Positions 1 to 7,175 of a stretch of 18,848 nucleotides of DNA are shown here, in pieces. The position numbers and the translations under genes were made by a program. Position 1 is the stretch's first letter, and every line of letters starts with the position of its first letter. The notes under the pieces were generated by a model, which did no database searches, had not been told where the DNA came from, and worked only from the letters and a program-made list of their open reading frames with translations. The DNA comes from Aalborgiella sp043775055 (GTDB lineage Bacteria > Pseudomonadota > Gammaproteobacteria > Burkholderiales > Burkholderiaceae_C), in the NCBI GenBank assembly GCA_043775055.1, contig JAYVSU010000056.1:1-18848 (forward strand), given 5' to 3'.

Positions 1-347
1 TCACCATATGCCAAACTCGCCAATGGCGTGCCAATCATGACGATGTTGCTGAAGCTGCTGCCCAAAGCGACGACGATAGAGCGGCGGTTTAAGCCATGCC
101 AAAACAGCACGCCTGTAAACACCACAGCCACGGTTAAAAAGTAAATGCCGACAGGTTTGAGGTCAAGCTTTTCAAAATGGACGCTGCTCATGGTTCTAAA
201 CAAGAGCGCAGGCATCAGCACAAAGAAAACCAAATTGGTGAGGTCTTTGACGGCACTTTTGCTGACCCATTGACGCTTGCCAGCGAATAGGCCCATAGCT
301 ATCAAAAGGACGACGGGTAGGAGGGCAGAGAGGACGGGATGATTCAT
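1..347 (-). CDS. AEC-family transporter, N-terminal part (cut by window edge)
   Basis: The minus strand is open from an ATG at 347 to the window edge and encodes about 115 residues beginning MNHPVLSALLPVVLLIAMG. The protein is strongly hydrophobic, with helices at roughly residues 4-20, 33-52, 64-82 and 88-105, separated by short basic loops such as GKRQW and HGLNRR. This fits the auxin efflux carrier (AEC) family of inner-membrane permeases, which includes MdcF-type malonate transporters and other small-organic-acid exporters. The start lies only four bases after the stop of the carboxyltransferase gene, so the two are probably one operon and the transporter may carry a substrate or product of that carboxylase. 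This is inference; the substrate cannot be read from the sequence. The C-terminal two thirds is outside the window. Confidence 0.75.
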   Translation of the reverse strand, partial: MNHPVLSALLPVVLLIAMGLFAGKRQWVSKSAVKDLTNLVFFVLMPALLFRTMSSVHFEKLDLKPVGIYFLTVAVVFTGVLFWHGLNRRSIVVALGSSFSNIVMIGTPLASLAYG

Positions 348-351
348 GGGG

Positions 352-2169
352 TCAGTGTTTGTTTGACCCGCTGTCCAAGCCGGCAATGAGCCATGCGCGC
401 GTTTGTGCGGGGTCAATCACGGCGTCAATTTCTAGGTGTTCAGCCATGCTCAAACCACTACCCTTGGCGATGTGTTGCGCAAGCAGTTGTTGGAACAAAG
501 CCTCACGAGATGCTGCATCTGCCACCGCTTCGAGTTCTTTACGAAAACCCAAGCGCACCGCGCCCTCTAAACCCATCGCTCCAAATTCACCTGTTGGCCA
601 AGCGACCGTAAAAAGCGGGCTGTGAAAGCCTCCAGCCGTCATAGCCATTGCACCCAAGCCGTAGCCTTTGCGCAGCACGATGCTGAAGAATGGGACACGT
701 AGTTGCGCAGCGGCCAAAAACATGCTGCTGGCATGGCGCACTTGACCGCTGGCTTCGCATTCAGGGCCCACCATGAAGCCGGGCGTGTCGACCAAGCTCA
801 CCAAAGGCAAGTGGTGGGTATTGCACAACTGCATGAATTTTGCTGCTTTGGCCGCAGCATCTGCATCAATGGCACCGCCTAAATGTTGCGGGTTGTTGGC
901 CAAAATGCCAACGGCGCGCCCGTCAATGCGCGCCAATGCCGTGTGAATACCCAAGCCGAAACCGGTGTGCAGATACAGCACGCTGCCAATATCCGCCACA
1001 CCGTCAATCGCCATGCGGGTGTCGTAAACGCGCAGTCGGTTTTCGGGAACCACCTCGCGCAAGTCGTCAGCATCGGGCGCAAGCCTTGTCGTGGAATCCG
1101 CCATGCGGCCTTGGAAAAATGAGAGGTAACGCTTGGCTGCGGTCACAGCGGCGGCTTCATCACCCACCAAGATATCAATGACGCCGTTGGTATGCTGCAC
1201 TTTGCTGGGGCCGATTTGCTCAGGTTTGAAAATGCCCAAGCCGCCGCCTTCCACCATCGTCGGGCCACCCATGCCAATGCTGCTGTTTTCAGTAGCGATG
1301 ATGACATCGCAACACCCCAAAAGTGCCGCATTGCCAGCAAAGCAGCGCCCAGCAACAATGCCTATGACAGGGACTTGCCCGTGCAGGCGTGCAAAGCTGG
1401 CAAACGTGCTGACATGCAAACCCGCCACGATGGGCATGTCGGTATCGCCCGGTCGGCCACCACCGCCTTCGGCAAACAGCACCACCGGTAGCTTATTTTG
1501 TAGCGCAACACCGAGTAAGCGGTCGGTTTTTTGGTGGTTACGCATGCCTTGCGTACCAGCTAGTACGGTGGCGTCGTAGGCCATGACAACAGTTTTTGCT
1601 CTTTCCGAGCCTACTTGGGCGCTGTTGATGCTGCCAATGCCTGTCACCATGCCATCAGCAGGCGTATTGGCGACCAAGTCGGCATGGCTGCGACGACCGC
1701 TTTGCGCAGCGATAGCCAAAGCGCCGTATTCGAAGAAAGTTCCGGCGTCGCACAAATCGGTGATGTTTTCTCTGGCGGTACGCATGCCCAAAGCACGTCG
1801 TTTGGCGACGGCATCTATTCGGGCATCATCCAGTATGGCAGCATGTCGTTGCAAGACTGTTTGCAGGTCAGCACGTAGGCTGGAGAAGATGGTCGCCGGC
1901 GCAGAGTTTGTTTTTAAGGAGTTTTCTGGCTCTAGACGGCGTTCTATATAAGAGTTTTGCTCTAAAATTAATAGCAAATCGTTGGTATTAACGGTTTCAC
2001 CAGCTGCAAACAGCACTTCTTTTACCGTCCCGTCGGATTCAGCCACAAGCTCATGTTCCATTTTCATGGCTTCTAGCACGACAAGGACATCTCCCGCTTG
2101 CACGGAGTCGCCAACCTTGACCATCCATTCCACAATTTGAGCTTGCATGGGTGCGTGAGTTTGTATCAT
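352..2169 (-). CDS. Biotin carrier-carboxyltransferase fusion subunit of an acyl-CoA carboxylase
   Basis: A 605-residue protein with two parts. Residues 1-75 are a biotinyl-lipoyl domain with the biotinylation motif EAMKME; Lys36 is the expected biotin site. Residues about 110-600 are a carboxyltransferase of the acetyl/propionyl-CoA carboxylase beta type, with glycine-rich GMGGPTMVEGGG and the VDTPGFMVG segment typical of the crotonase fold. No biotin carboxylase domain or gene is in the window, so this subunit needs one from elsewhere. The reading frame is open further upstream, to 2337, but that would run into the preceding kinase gene and over a dyad operator at 2188-2209; I therefore prefer the ATG at 2169, although no good ribosome-binding site precedes it. 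The gene is followed after four bases by the AEC transporter. The acyl-CoA substrate is unknown. Confidence 0.8.
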   Translation of the reverse strand: MIQTHAPMQAQIVEWMVKVGDSVQAGDVLVVLEAMKMEHELVAESDGTVKEVLFAAGETVNTNDLLLILEQNSYIERRLEPENSLKTNSAPATIFSSLRADLQTVLQRHAAILDDARIDAVAKRRALGMRTARENITDLCDAGTFFEYGALAIAAQSGRRSHADLVANTPADGMVTGIGSINSAQVGSERAKTVVMAYDATVLAGTQGMRNHQKTDRLLGVALQNKLPVVLFAEGGGGRPGDTDMPIVAGLHVSTFASFARLHGQVPVIGIVAGRCFAGNAALLGCCDVIIATENSSIGMGGPTMVEGGGLGIFKPEQIGPSKVQHTNGVIDILVGDEAAAVTAAKRYLSFFQGRMADSTTRLAPDADDLREVVPENRLRVYDTRMAIDGVADIGSVLYLHTGFGLGIHTALARIDGRAVGILANNPQHLGGAIDADAAAKAAKFMQLCNTHHLPLVSLVDTPGFMVGPECEASGQVRHASSMFLAAAQLRVPFFSIVLRKGYGLGAMAMTAGGFHSPLFTVAWPTGEFGAMGLEGAVRLGFRKELEAVADAASREALFQQLLAQHIAKGSGLSMAEHLEIDAVIDPAQTRAWLIAGLDSGSNKH

Positions 2170-2187
2170 GGGTGTGGCATTATTTAT

Positions 2188-2209
2188 GATGTTACACGTT
2201 ACATCATCG
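2188..2209. promoter_or_regulatory. Dyad operator upstream of the carboxyltransferase gene
   Basis: Here ATGATGT and ACATCAT are perfect inverted arms around the 8-base core TACACGTT. Inside the core AC and GT are also symmetric, so the whole 22 bases follow ATGATGT-n-AC-nn-GT-n-ACATCAT in shape, apart from core mismatches. It lies 19 bases before the chosen ATG and about 60 bases after the kinase stop, in AT-rich surroundings. This is the expected place for a repressor site of a dimeric regulator (TetR, GntR or MerR type). Which regulator binds it is not visible; none is encoded nearby. Confidence 0.5.
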
Positions 2210-2269
2210 TACAAATTTATAGCTTTTTTTGCGCCTCTAGGCATACCAAAAATGCACTGTTCACGCGAT

Positions 2270-3685
2270 TTACCACCAAGAGGTTGTGGACTTTTGGCTT
2301 TCAGCAGGACCAAGTTGGATGGAAATTGCGGTTCCACGCCCTAAGCGGGAGCGCATATTGAGCTCATAACCGAGGAGGTCTGTCAGCTGTGTGACGATGG
2401 CCAAGCCAAGGCCAAAACCATCGCTGGTGCCCACATTGGCGGAGCCTTTGTAAAACTCTCGAAACACCAAGTCTTGCTGGTCTGGCGCAATACCAACGCC
2501 GGTGTCCCAGACCTCAAAGCGAATGCCACGGGGTGAGTTTCTGCAAGCCACCAAGACGCCGCCTACATGCGTGTATTTGATAGCATTTGAAATTAAATTG
2601 CCCAGAATCCGCTTAAGCAAGATGGGGTCGGTCCAGATTTCGATTGCATTCACGGCTCCGTTTTGGCCAGACTTTGTAAACATATGCATGCGCAAATCCA
2701 ATTGTTTGGCATGGGCGAGCGGCAAATACTGTACGGCCAAGTCATCCATCAGTGATTGGACATTGAGTCGGCTGACGTTGGCACTGATTTGACCTTCAGC
2801 CAGCTTGGCCATATCAAACAATGAGTCAAACAAGGCAATCACAGCTTTGGTGGCGGCTGAGATTTTAGGACTCAGTTCAGCTGAAGCGCTTGGCTCATTC
2901 ATCAGCCAATCGGCATAAATGTCTAATGCCAAGACGGGTTGGCGCATGTCATGTGCCGCGCTGGCTAAAAGTCGGTTTTTGGTGGCAACAGCAGACAAAG
3001 CCGCTTCGCGCTGTTGGGTGAGTGACTGAATTAAGCTTTTGTTGCGGTGTTGCAGCTTCAAAGATTTTGTGTATGTCTGGTTCAAACGTTCTCCAACACG
3101 TTTTAACAGCAGGACAAAGACGAAAATCATCACGATGAACCAAATTTGTGCCGTGTCGATCTCAAAGTGGCGATCAAAAACTACTTGGGCAGCGACGGAA
3201 CTTAGAAGACCTAAAGCGTAGGCAATCAAAAAACTTTTGAGTAAGTGAAGGTGGTTCGACAGATAAGTCGTTGAAAAAATGCCATACATGGCGACGATCA
3301 GCAGGCAAAAGGAGGCGATGATAGGGGGTACTTTGTCGTAAAACAGATACGCCGAAGCACTCCAAAAAAACCCGATCAGGGGAACCAAATAGCCGTAGCG
3401 GTTAAAAAAGGACTCGCGCGCAGCTTTGTTTCTGCGAATTTCACTGGTACGGTAACCGCTTAAAAACCAGACACGGCACAAACTAAGTAAGGTGTTTAAG
3501 CCATACCAAGCCAGCAGCAAGGGAGTTGAGGTATGACCATACATCATCGCCACCATCAAAGACATGGCTGCAAAGGCGAGAAGCTGTGTCTCCACAACTT
3601 TGGCCATCAGCAAATGAATCGACTCAGACTCAACCCACTGCGCTTCAGCATGGGTCAGGTGGATCGACGGACTTGCGGTTCTCAT
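2270..3685 (-). CDS. Membrane-bound sensor histidine kinase (orphan)
   Basis: A 471-residue protein. Residues about 28-195 hold five or six hydrophobic helices, so the sensor is probably within or near the membrane and there is no large periplasmic domain. A short coiled linker (about 197-235) leads to the dimerisation/phosphoacceptor helix with SAAHDMRQP; His245 is the likely phosphorylated residue. The C-terminal ATPase domain shows the N-box NLISNAIKY, the G1 box DTGVGI and the G2 box GFGLGLAIV. The HDMRQP form resembles kinases related to hybrid or quorum-type sensors. There is no receiver domain and no response regulator gene in the window, so its partner is elsewhere. The ATG at 3685 is chosen; the frame extends 13 codons upstream only to a TTG. 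The signal sensed is unknown. Confidence 0.85.
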   Translation of the reverse strand: MRTASPSIHLTHAEAQWVESESIHLLMAKVVETQLLAFAAMSLMVAMMYGHTSTPLLLAWYGLNTLLSLCRVWFLSGYRTSEIRRNKAARESFFNRYGYLVPLIGFFWSASAYLFYDKVPPIIASFCLLIVAMYGIFSTTYLSNHLHLLKSFLIAYALGLLSSVAAQVVFDRHFEIDTAQIWFIVMIFVFVLLLKRVGERLNQTYTKSLKLQHRNKSLIQSLTQQREAALSAVATKNRLLASAAHDMRQPVLALDIYADWLMNEPSASAELSPKISAATKAVIALFDSLFDMAKLAEGQISANVSRLNVQSLMDDLAVQYLPLAHAKQLDLRMHMFTKSGQNGAVNAIEIWTDPILLKRILGNLISNAIKYTHVGGVLVACRNSPRGIRFEVWDTGVGIAPDQQDLVFREFYKGSANVGTSDGFGLGLAIVTQLTDLLGYELNMRSRLGRGTAISIQLGPAESQKSTTSWW

Positions 3686-3806
3686 CGCAGCAGTGTACTG
3701 CAGGCTGCAACAAGTCAGCCACAAGCCATACTGAAAATGTTCGGCGGTAGCTTTTGAAAATCAAGCGCAAGGGTTTGCCATGCCCCGCACTTGGACAAGT
3801 GGTTGT

Positions 3807-4436
3807 CTAGGCTGCGACTTGAATGCCTTGTTTGCCCGTCAATGCGTTGGACGTGTGTACCTGAAGCGCAGTGGGTGCGGTTGTAGACGCTGTGGTAACA
3901 GAGCTTTTGGTGGAGGCTGTTCCAAATTGAACATCACCGGAGAGTTGGCCACCTTCTTCAATCACAACCTTGCCATAGCGGATCGTTCCATTCACTTTGC
4001 CCTGTGCGTAAATGACCAATTTTTGTCGCACGGTCAAATTGCCTTCAAACTGACCGTGAATCTCTGCAATGTCGATATCTGCAGAGCCTTTGAAGGCGCC
4101 TGTAGCAGCAATTTGTATGACCCGTGAATCCATCGTCGCTTCAACGGTTCCCTCAACTACCAAGGTGTCGCAATCGGTGATTTCAACACCTTTGAGTTTG
4201 ATGTTGGGCCCGACGATCAGACGGCTGCCCCCTTCATGTGCCGTTGAGGCGCTCGGTGTGGCCTCGCTGTTTAAACCTGTCTTTGGTTGAAGTGATGCCG
4301 AGTTGTTTGAATTGCTTTCAGGTCTCGTGGCGTTAGTGGTACCGCGCAAGCCAGTGCTTCCGCCTCCATAGCTCGGGGATGTGGGCGGTGCCGGCTCAGG
4401 GTCGCGTTTGCCGAAAAAGGGAGATGCTAATGCCAT
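3807..4436 (-). CDS. Bactofilin (polymer-forming cytoskeletal protein)
   Basis: A 209-residue protein with a disordered N-terminal tail rich in Pro, Ser, Thr and Asn (residues 1-70) and a bactofilin core (about 71-175). The core shows the family's repetitive beta-helix pattern: LIVGPNIKLKGVEI, LVVEGTVEA, GAFKGSADIDIAEIHGQFEGNL and GKVNGTIRYGKVVIEEGGQLSGDV, with a Gly at each turn. Bactofilins polymerise without nucleotide and scaffold cell-wall enzymes, polar structures or stalks on the inner membrane. A C-terminal tail of about 35 residues is rich in Ser, Thr and Ala. The start has a good ribosome-binding site, AAGGA, a few bases before the ATG. No peptidoglycan hydrolase gene lies beside it, unlike many bactofilin loci. 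Confidence 0.88.
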   Translation of the reverse strand: MALASPFFGKRDPEPAPPTSPSYGGGSTGLRGTTNATRPESNSNNSASLQPKTGLNSEATPSASTAHEGGSRLIVGPNIKLKGVEITDCDTLVVEGTVEATMDSRVIQIAATGAFKGSADIDIAEIHGQFEGNLTVRQKLVIYAQGKVNGTIRYGKVVIEEGGQLSGDVQFGTASTKSSVTTASTTAPTALQVHTSNALTGKQGIQVAA

Positions 4437-4574
4437 GGTCGTTCCTTCTGTTTTAAAGAAACGGATGGTAGGTTGAATTTTTCTTAAAGTCGCCCTACAG
4501 GGTGTAAGTCCAGTAACAAAATGATTTTTGGAAATCGGTGCTTGTTCATTGGTGAAATTGTGATTTTGTGCGTC

Positions 4575-4910
4575 CTAGTAGTCTTTGGTATTCAGTGAGG
4601 AGACATTAATGTGAGCGCGTAAAGTTTCTATTTCATCTAGCAGCTGTAACACCAGCGCAGCACCCGCCGTGTTGATGCCCAGGTCGCGCTGTAAGCGCGC
4701 TGCAATGCTGATAGAGCGAAGGTGTGAGCTGGTAAATTTCCATTCGGTGGATTCGTGGCCTTGGTAGGGCGTAACGACACCTTCTTCTATCAACGCCATG
4801 ACGAACGTGGTTTGCACCGCACAGGTCTTGCTGATCGCCTCGAGTGTGAATATTGTCTGCTGCTCAGCAATTGGCATGCTTGATAGTGGCTGTGTGGGTT
4901 TGTTGTTCAT
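4575..4910 (-). CDS. cbpM: Chaperone modulator CbpM-like protein
   Basis: A 111-residue protein with a MerR-like winged-helix pattern: FTLEAISKTCAVQTTFVMALIEEGVVTP, then W and the helix LRSISIAARLQRDLGINTAGAALVLQLLDEIETL. This fits CbpM, which binds the J-domain of CbpA and inhibits both its co-chaperone and its DNA-binding activity. Its ATG overlaps the stop of the upstream DnaJ-like gene (ATGA), so the two are translationally coupled, the usual arrangement for cbpA-cbpM. The match rests on overall pattern, length and position rather than on a single signature residue. Confidence 0.85.
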   Translation of the reverse strand: MNNKPTQPLSSMPIAEQQTIFTLEAISKTCAVQTTFVMALIEEGVVTPYQGHESTEWKFTSSHLRSISIAARLQRDLGINTAGAALVLQLLDEIETLRAHINVSSLNTKDY

Positions 4911-5878
4911 GCACCTGCTCCTAGTTGGGCGCGAGGGTTGAAAGATTTAAATTGCGTGGACATGCTGCGGTAAAACGACTGGTCAGCTTCATTCTCGGCC
5001 GCAGGCAATGCAATCTTTAAAACAAAGTAGAAGTCACCCGGTGTGCGCGATGGAATCCCGCGACCTTTGAGCCGCAGCTTACGCCCCGCGACAGAGCCTG
5101 CTGGAATTTTGAGTTCAACAAAGCCACTTGGTGTTGGGACCTCAATGTCCGCGCCTAAGGCCGCCTCCCAAGGGGTGACAGGCAGGTCTAAATACACATC
5201 ATGCTTGTCAATGCGGTAATGAGGATGTTGTCGAAATTCAACTTCCAGGTACAAATCCCCAGCTTTGCTTTTCTCCATTCCTGCGCCGCCTTGACCAGCC
5301 AAACGAATGCGTTGGCCTGCGTGTACGCCACGAGGAATAGTGAATTCGATGGTATGTTCGCGCAAAGCGATATGACCGCTTTCATCTGTGGTGGGTATTT
5401 GTAGCGTAAGTTTTTTTGTGGTCCCGTTGTAAGCATCTTCCAAATCAATCTGGATCTTGGCGTGGTGGTCTTCACCGTTCGCTTGGAACGTGGCCCCGCG
5501 TGCACGACCCGCATGCCCAGCTTGTGAATCTTGGAAGCCTCGACGAAACAGGGATTCAAAAAAATCGCTGTGTAAGTTTTCTTCCGACCCATTAAAGCCT
5601 CGACCAGAAGATTCAAAACCGGCGTTCCAATCGGGCGGCGCTTGGAAGTCTTGTCCTGTTTTCCAATTGGCGCCGAGCTTATCGTAAGCAGCGCGCTTTT
5701 CGGGATCTTTCAGTACTTCATAAGCTTCGCCCGTCTCTTTAAAGTGAGCTTCTGCATCTGATTCTTTGCTTACATCTGGATGGTATTTGCGTGCAAGACG
5801 ACGGTAGGCGCTCTTAACCTCGTCTTGGGTAGCGCTGCGCTCAAGACCCATGACGGTGTAATAGTCTTTGAACTCCAT
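4907..5878 (-). CDS. cbpA: Curved DNA-binding protein CbpA (DnaJ-type co-chaperone)
   Basis: A 323-residue protein. Residues 4-70 are a J-domain (DYYTVMGLERSATQDEVK...) with the HPD motif at 33-35 that stimulates DnaK ATPase. A Gly/Phe-containing linker (about 70-130) follows, then two beta-sandwich substrate-binding domains (about 135-300; GVHAGQRIRLAGQGG and GRKLRLKGRGIPS are typical). There is no CXXCXGXG zinc finger, so this is the CbpA class rather than DnaJ itself. The start has GGAG eight bases upstream of the ATG. The stop overlaps cbpM. It probably acts with DnaK under stress or in stationary phase and can bind curved DNA; this role is known for the family, not shown here. Confidence 0.92.
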   Translation of the reverse strand: MEFKDYYTVMGLERSATQDEVKSAYRRLARKYHPDVSKESDAEAHFKETGEAYEVLKDPEKRAAYDKLGANWKTGQDFQAPPDWNAGFESSGRGFNGSEENLHSDFFESLFRRGFQDSQAGHAGRARGATFQANGEDHHAKIQIDLEDAYNGTTKKLTLQIPTTDESGHIALREHTIEFTIPRGVHAGQRIRLAGQGGAGMEKSKAGDLYLEVEFRQHPHYRIDKHDVYLDLPVTPWEAALGADIEVPTPSGFVELKIPAGSVAGRKLRLKGRGIPSRTPGDFYFVLKIALPAAENEADQSFYRSMSTQFKSFNPRAQLGAGA

Positions 5879-5968
5879 CTTCTTAACTCCAGCAAAAGAA
5901 CCAATGTACTACACATGTCATGCCGTTGATGGCGTCATTTTGCTTTTCGAGAGTAGGACAACTCCTCG

Positions 5969-6275
5969 CTAATCGTTAGACAGATTTTGTAGTGCGTCTA
6001 CCATGGTGCTGGAGACGTAATGCGGACCATCGAACAGATAAACGGAAAGTCCGCGGTAGGCAATCAGTTGTTTGCTAATTTCATCAAAATTTGCACTACG
6101 AAAGCCGCCTTCCGGTTTCGCATGGCATTCAAGTCTGACACGCCTGTTACTTCGCCACGCTAATGAAGCGACATGTCACCAGCCCTAGGTAGTTCAGTGG
6201 CAAGCTGCCGATACCCTGTGATTCCTGATTAGCGTCGCCGATCAAATTGTCGGGCGCGTCATGCATAACCAGCAC
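5969..6275 (-). pseudogene. Decayed coding remnant between cbpA and the pel-associated hydrolase
   Basis: No intact gene fits here. Directly after the TAG of the hydrolase gene, the same frame runs on as VLVMHDAPDNLIGDANQE... and ends at ...RFISVAK-stop. A second frame is open across the following region and reads ...RVRLECHAKPEGGFRS, then FDEISKQLIAYRGL and VYLFDGPHY, stopping at 5969. The second stretch has a protein-like composition, and LFDGPHY slightly resembles the acidic-His region of some SAM-dependent methyltransferases, but I do not recognise the family. The likeliest reading is the frameshifted remains of one gene downstream of the hydrolase. It could also be chance open frame. Confidence 0.3.
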
Positions 6276-7166
6276 CTAGCGTGGCAGCATCTCAACCAGG
6301 CCTACACCCAGCATGTTCAGTGCTGGGTTGGTGACCCACGGAGTGAAGCCCAATGCCTTGATTTTTTGGGCGGTGTCGCGAGCCAGCGCACGGTCTTCAG
6401 GCGGAACGTAGTCAATGGCAATCACCGGCAGTTGGTAGTCGGTTTGACATTTGCGAAGCTGAGCCAAAAGCCAGTCACGGTCTGACTGGCTGACCTGTAC
6501 ATAGGTTTGCCTGGCAGCATCCCAGCCTCTGAACAAGGACTCCGCCGCCACTGCATATGCCAGGTTGTAAACTTCGGGCAGTATTTCAAAACCGCGGTTG
6601 AAAATTAACTTGGCGTCAGGGTAAGCGCGCTTGATGGCCTTAATAAGGGTGACCATGCCAGCAACTTGCCGAATTTGCGCTTCAGGCGTTTTGGCCACTA
6701 GCATGAAAGAGTCCAAAGTGTCCAAAAAGAAAGCGCGGTAGCCTGTGTCCCAGAGCGGTTTGATCACTTGAGCCACATAAAAAGTTGACCATCCCGGTGC
6801 CGCCTGATCGACCACGATGGAGTCCCAGGTCTTGTTCTCGCCCAGCTTCCACTCGGGCCGCATTTGCTGGAAGTAGGCTCTTGTCGGGTGCACTTCTCCC
6901 ACGGCAATGTAGGCCGCGACGGTCGTGCCTGAATTGAGACGCCGCGCCCAATCTGCCAAGTCGACGTTGCCGGGCTCGACCACGGCCACATCGTAGGCAC
7001 CTAACGACTCCCACGGAATGTCCGTGCCGTAGTAAAAAGCAAACGACGGTGAAGGTTTAGTCGGTAAAAGAGACATAGAAATACCGCCAGCCCAAACATT
7101 GCTTGCACAAGCTGTCATTAAAAAAATAGCTATTCGAGAGGTTAGCTTGGTTAGGGTATGTCGCAT
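6276..7166 (-). CDS. Stand-alone PelA-type polygalactosaminidase (GH114/GH166-like hydrolase)
   Basis: A 296-residue exported protein. Residues 1-26 are a signal sequence; cleavage after SNVWA is likely, though MTAC at 17-20 could act as a weak lipobox. From residue 40 the sequence follows the TIM-barrel hydrolase domain found at the N-terminus of PelA: SFAFYYG, DVAVVEPG, VAAYIAVGEV, FFLDTLDS and VAAESLFRGW. Asp149 and Glu209 are the expected catalytic pair; their 60-residue spacing is close to that recalled for PelA (D160/E218) and for fungal Ega3 (D189/E247). PelA's hydrolase cuts alpha-1,4-linked GalNAc-containing polymer in the periplasm. Here the domain ends the protein and no deacetylase is fused. 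The start at 7166 is preferred to 7235 because it leaves an intact signal peptide and does not overlap the epimerase gene, eight bases upstream. Confidence 0.82.
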   Translation of the reverse strand: MRHTLTKLTSRIAIFLMTACASNVWAGGISMSLLPTKPSPSFAFYYGTDIPWESLGAYDVAVVEPGNVDLADWARRLNSGTTVAAYIAVGEVHPTRAYFQQMRPEWKLGENKTWDSIVVDQAAPGWSTFYVAQVIKPLWDTGYRAFFLDTLDSFMLVAKTPEAQIRQVAGMVTLIKAIKRAYPDAKLIFNRGFEILPEVYNLAYAVAAESLFRGWDAARQTYVQVSQSDRDWLLAQLRKCQTDYQLPVIAIDYVPPEDRALARDTAQKIKALGFTPWVTNPALNMLGVGLVEMLPR

Positions 7167-7175
7167 ATTCAACTT
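7157..7175 (-). repeat. Inverted repeat copy 1, around the hydrolase start codon
   Basis: On the minus strand this reads AAGTTGAATAT-GCG-ACATA and contains the hydrolase ATG. The same word, with only the middle three bases changed, occurs on the plus strand at 8107-8125, just before the epimerase start. Sixteen of 19 bases match. It may be chance or a shared binding or translation signal. Confidence 0.3.

Noticed and set aside
1133..1951. Plus-strand open frames of 120-150 residues opposite the carboxyltransferase gene (and similar ones opposite pelF and pelB)
   Set aside because: They are antisense shadows of well-supported genes, with compositions rich in Ser, Arg, Pro and Cys and no recognisable domains.
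2170..2337. N-terminal extension of the carboxyltransferase fusion to 2337
   Set aside because: It would overlap the kinase gene and cover the dyad operator, and the extension does not look like part of a biotinyl domain.
3788..3801. Palindrome CACTTGGACAAGTG after the bactofilin stop as a terminator
   Set aside because: The arms are perfect but the loop would be only two bases and no T-run follows in the direction of transcription.
5879..5960. Sigma-32 heat-shock promoter before cbpA
   Set aside because: CTCGAAA followed by CGCCATCA is faintly similar to the consensus, but the spacer is about 10 bases, too short, and the -10 part is poor.
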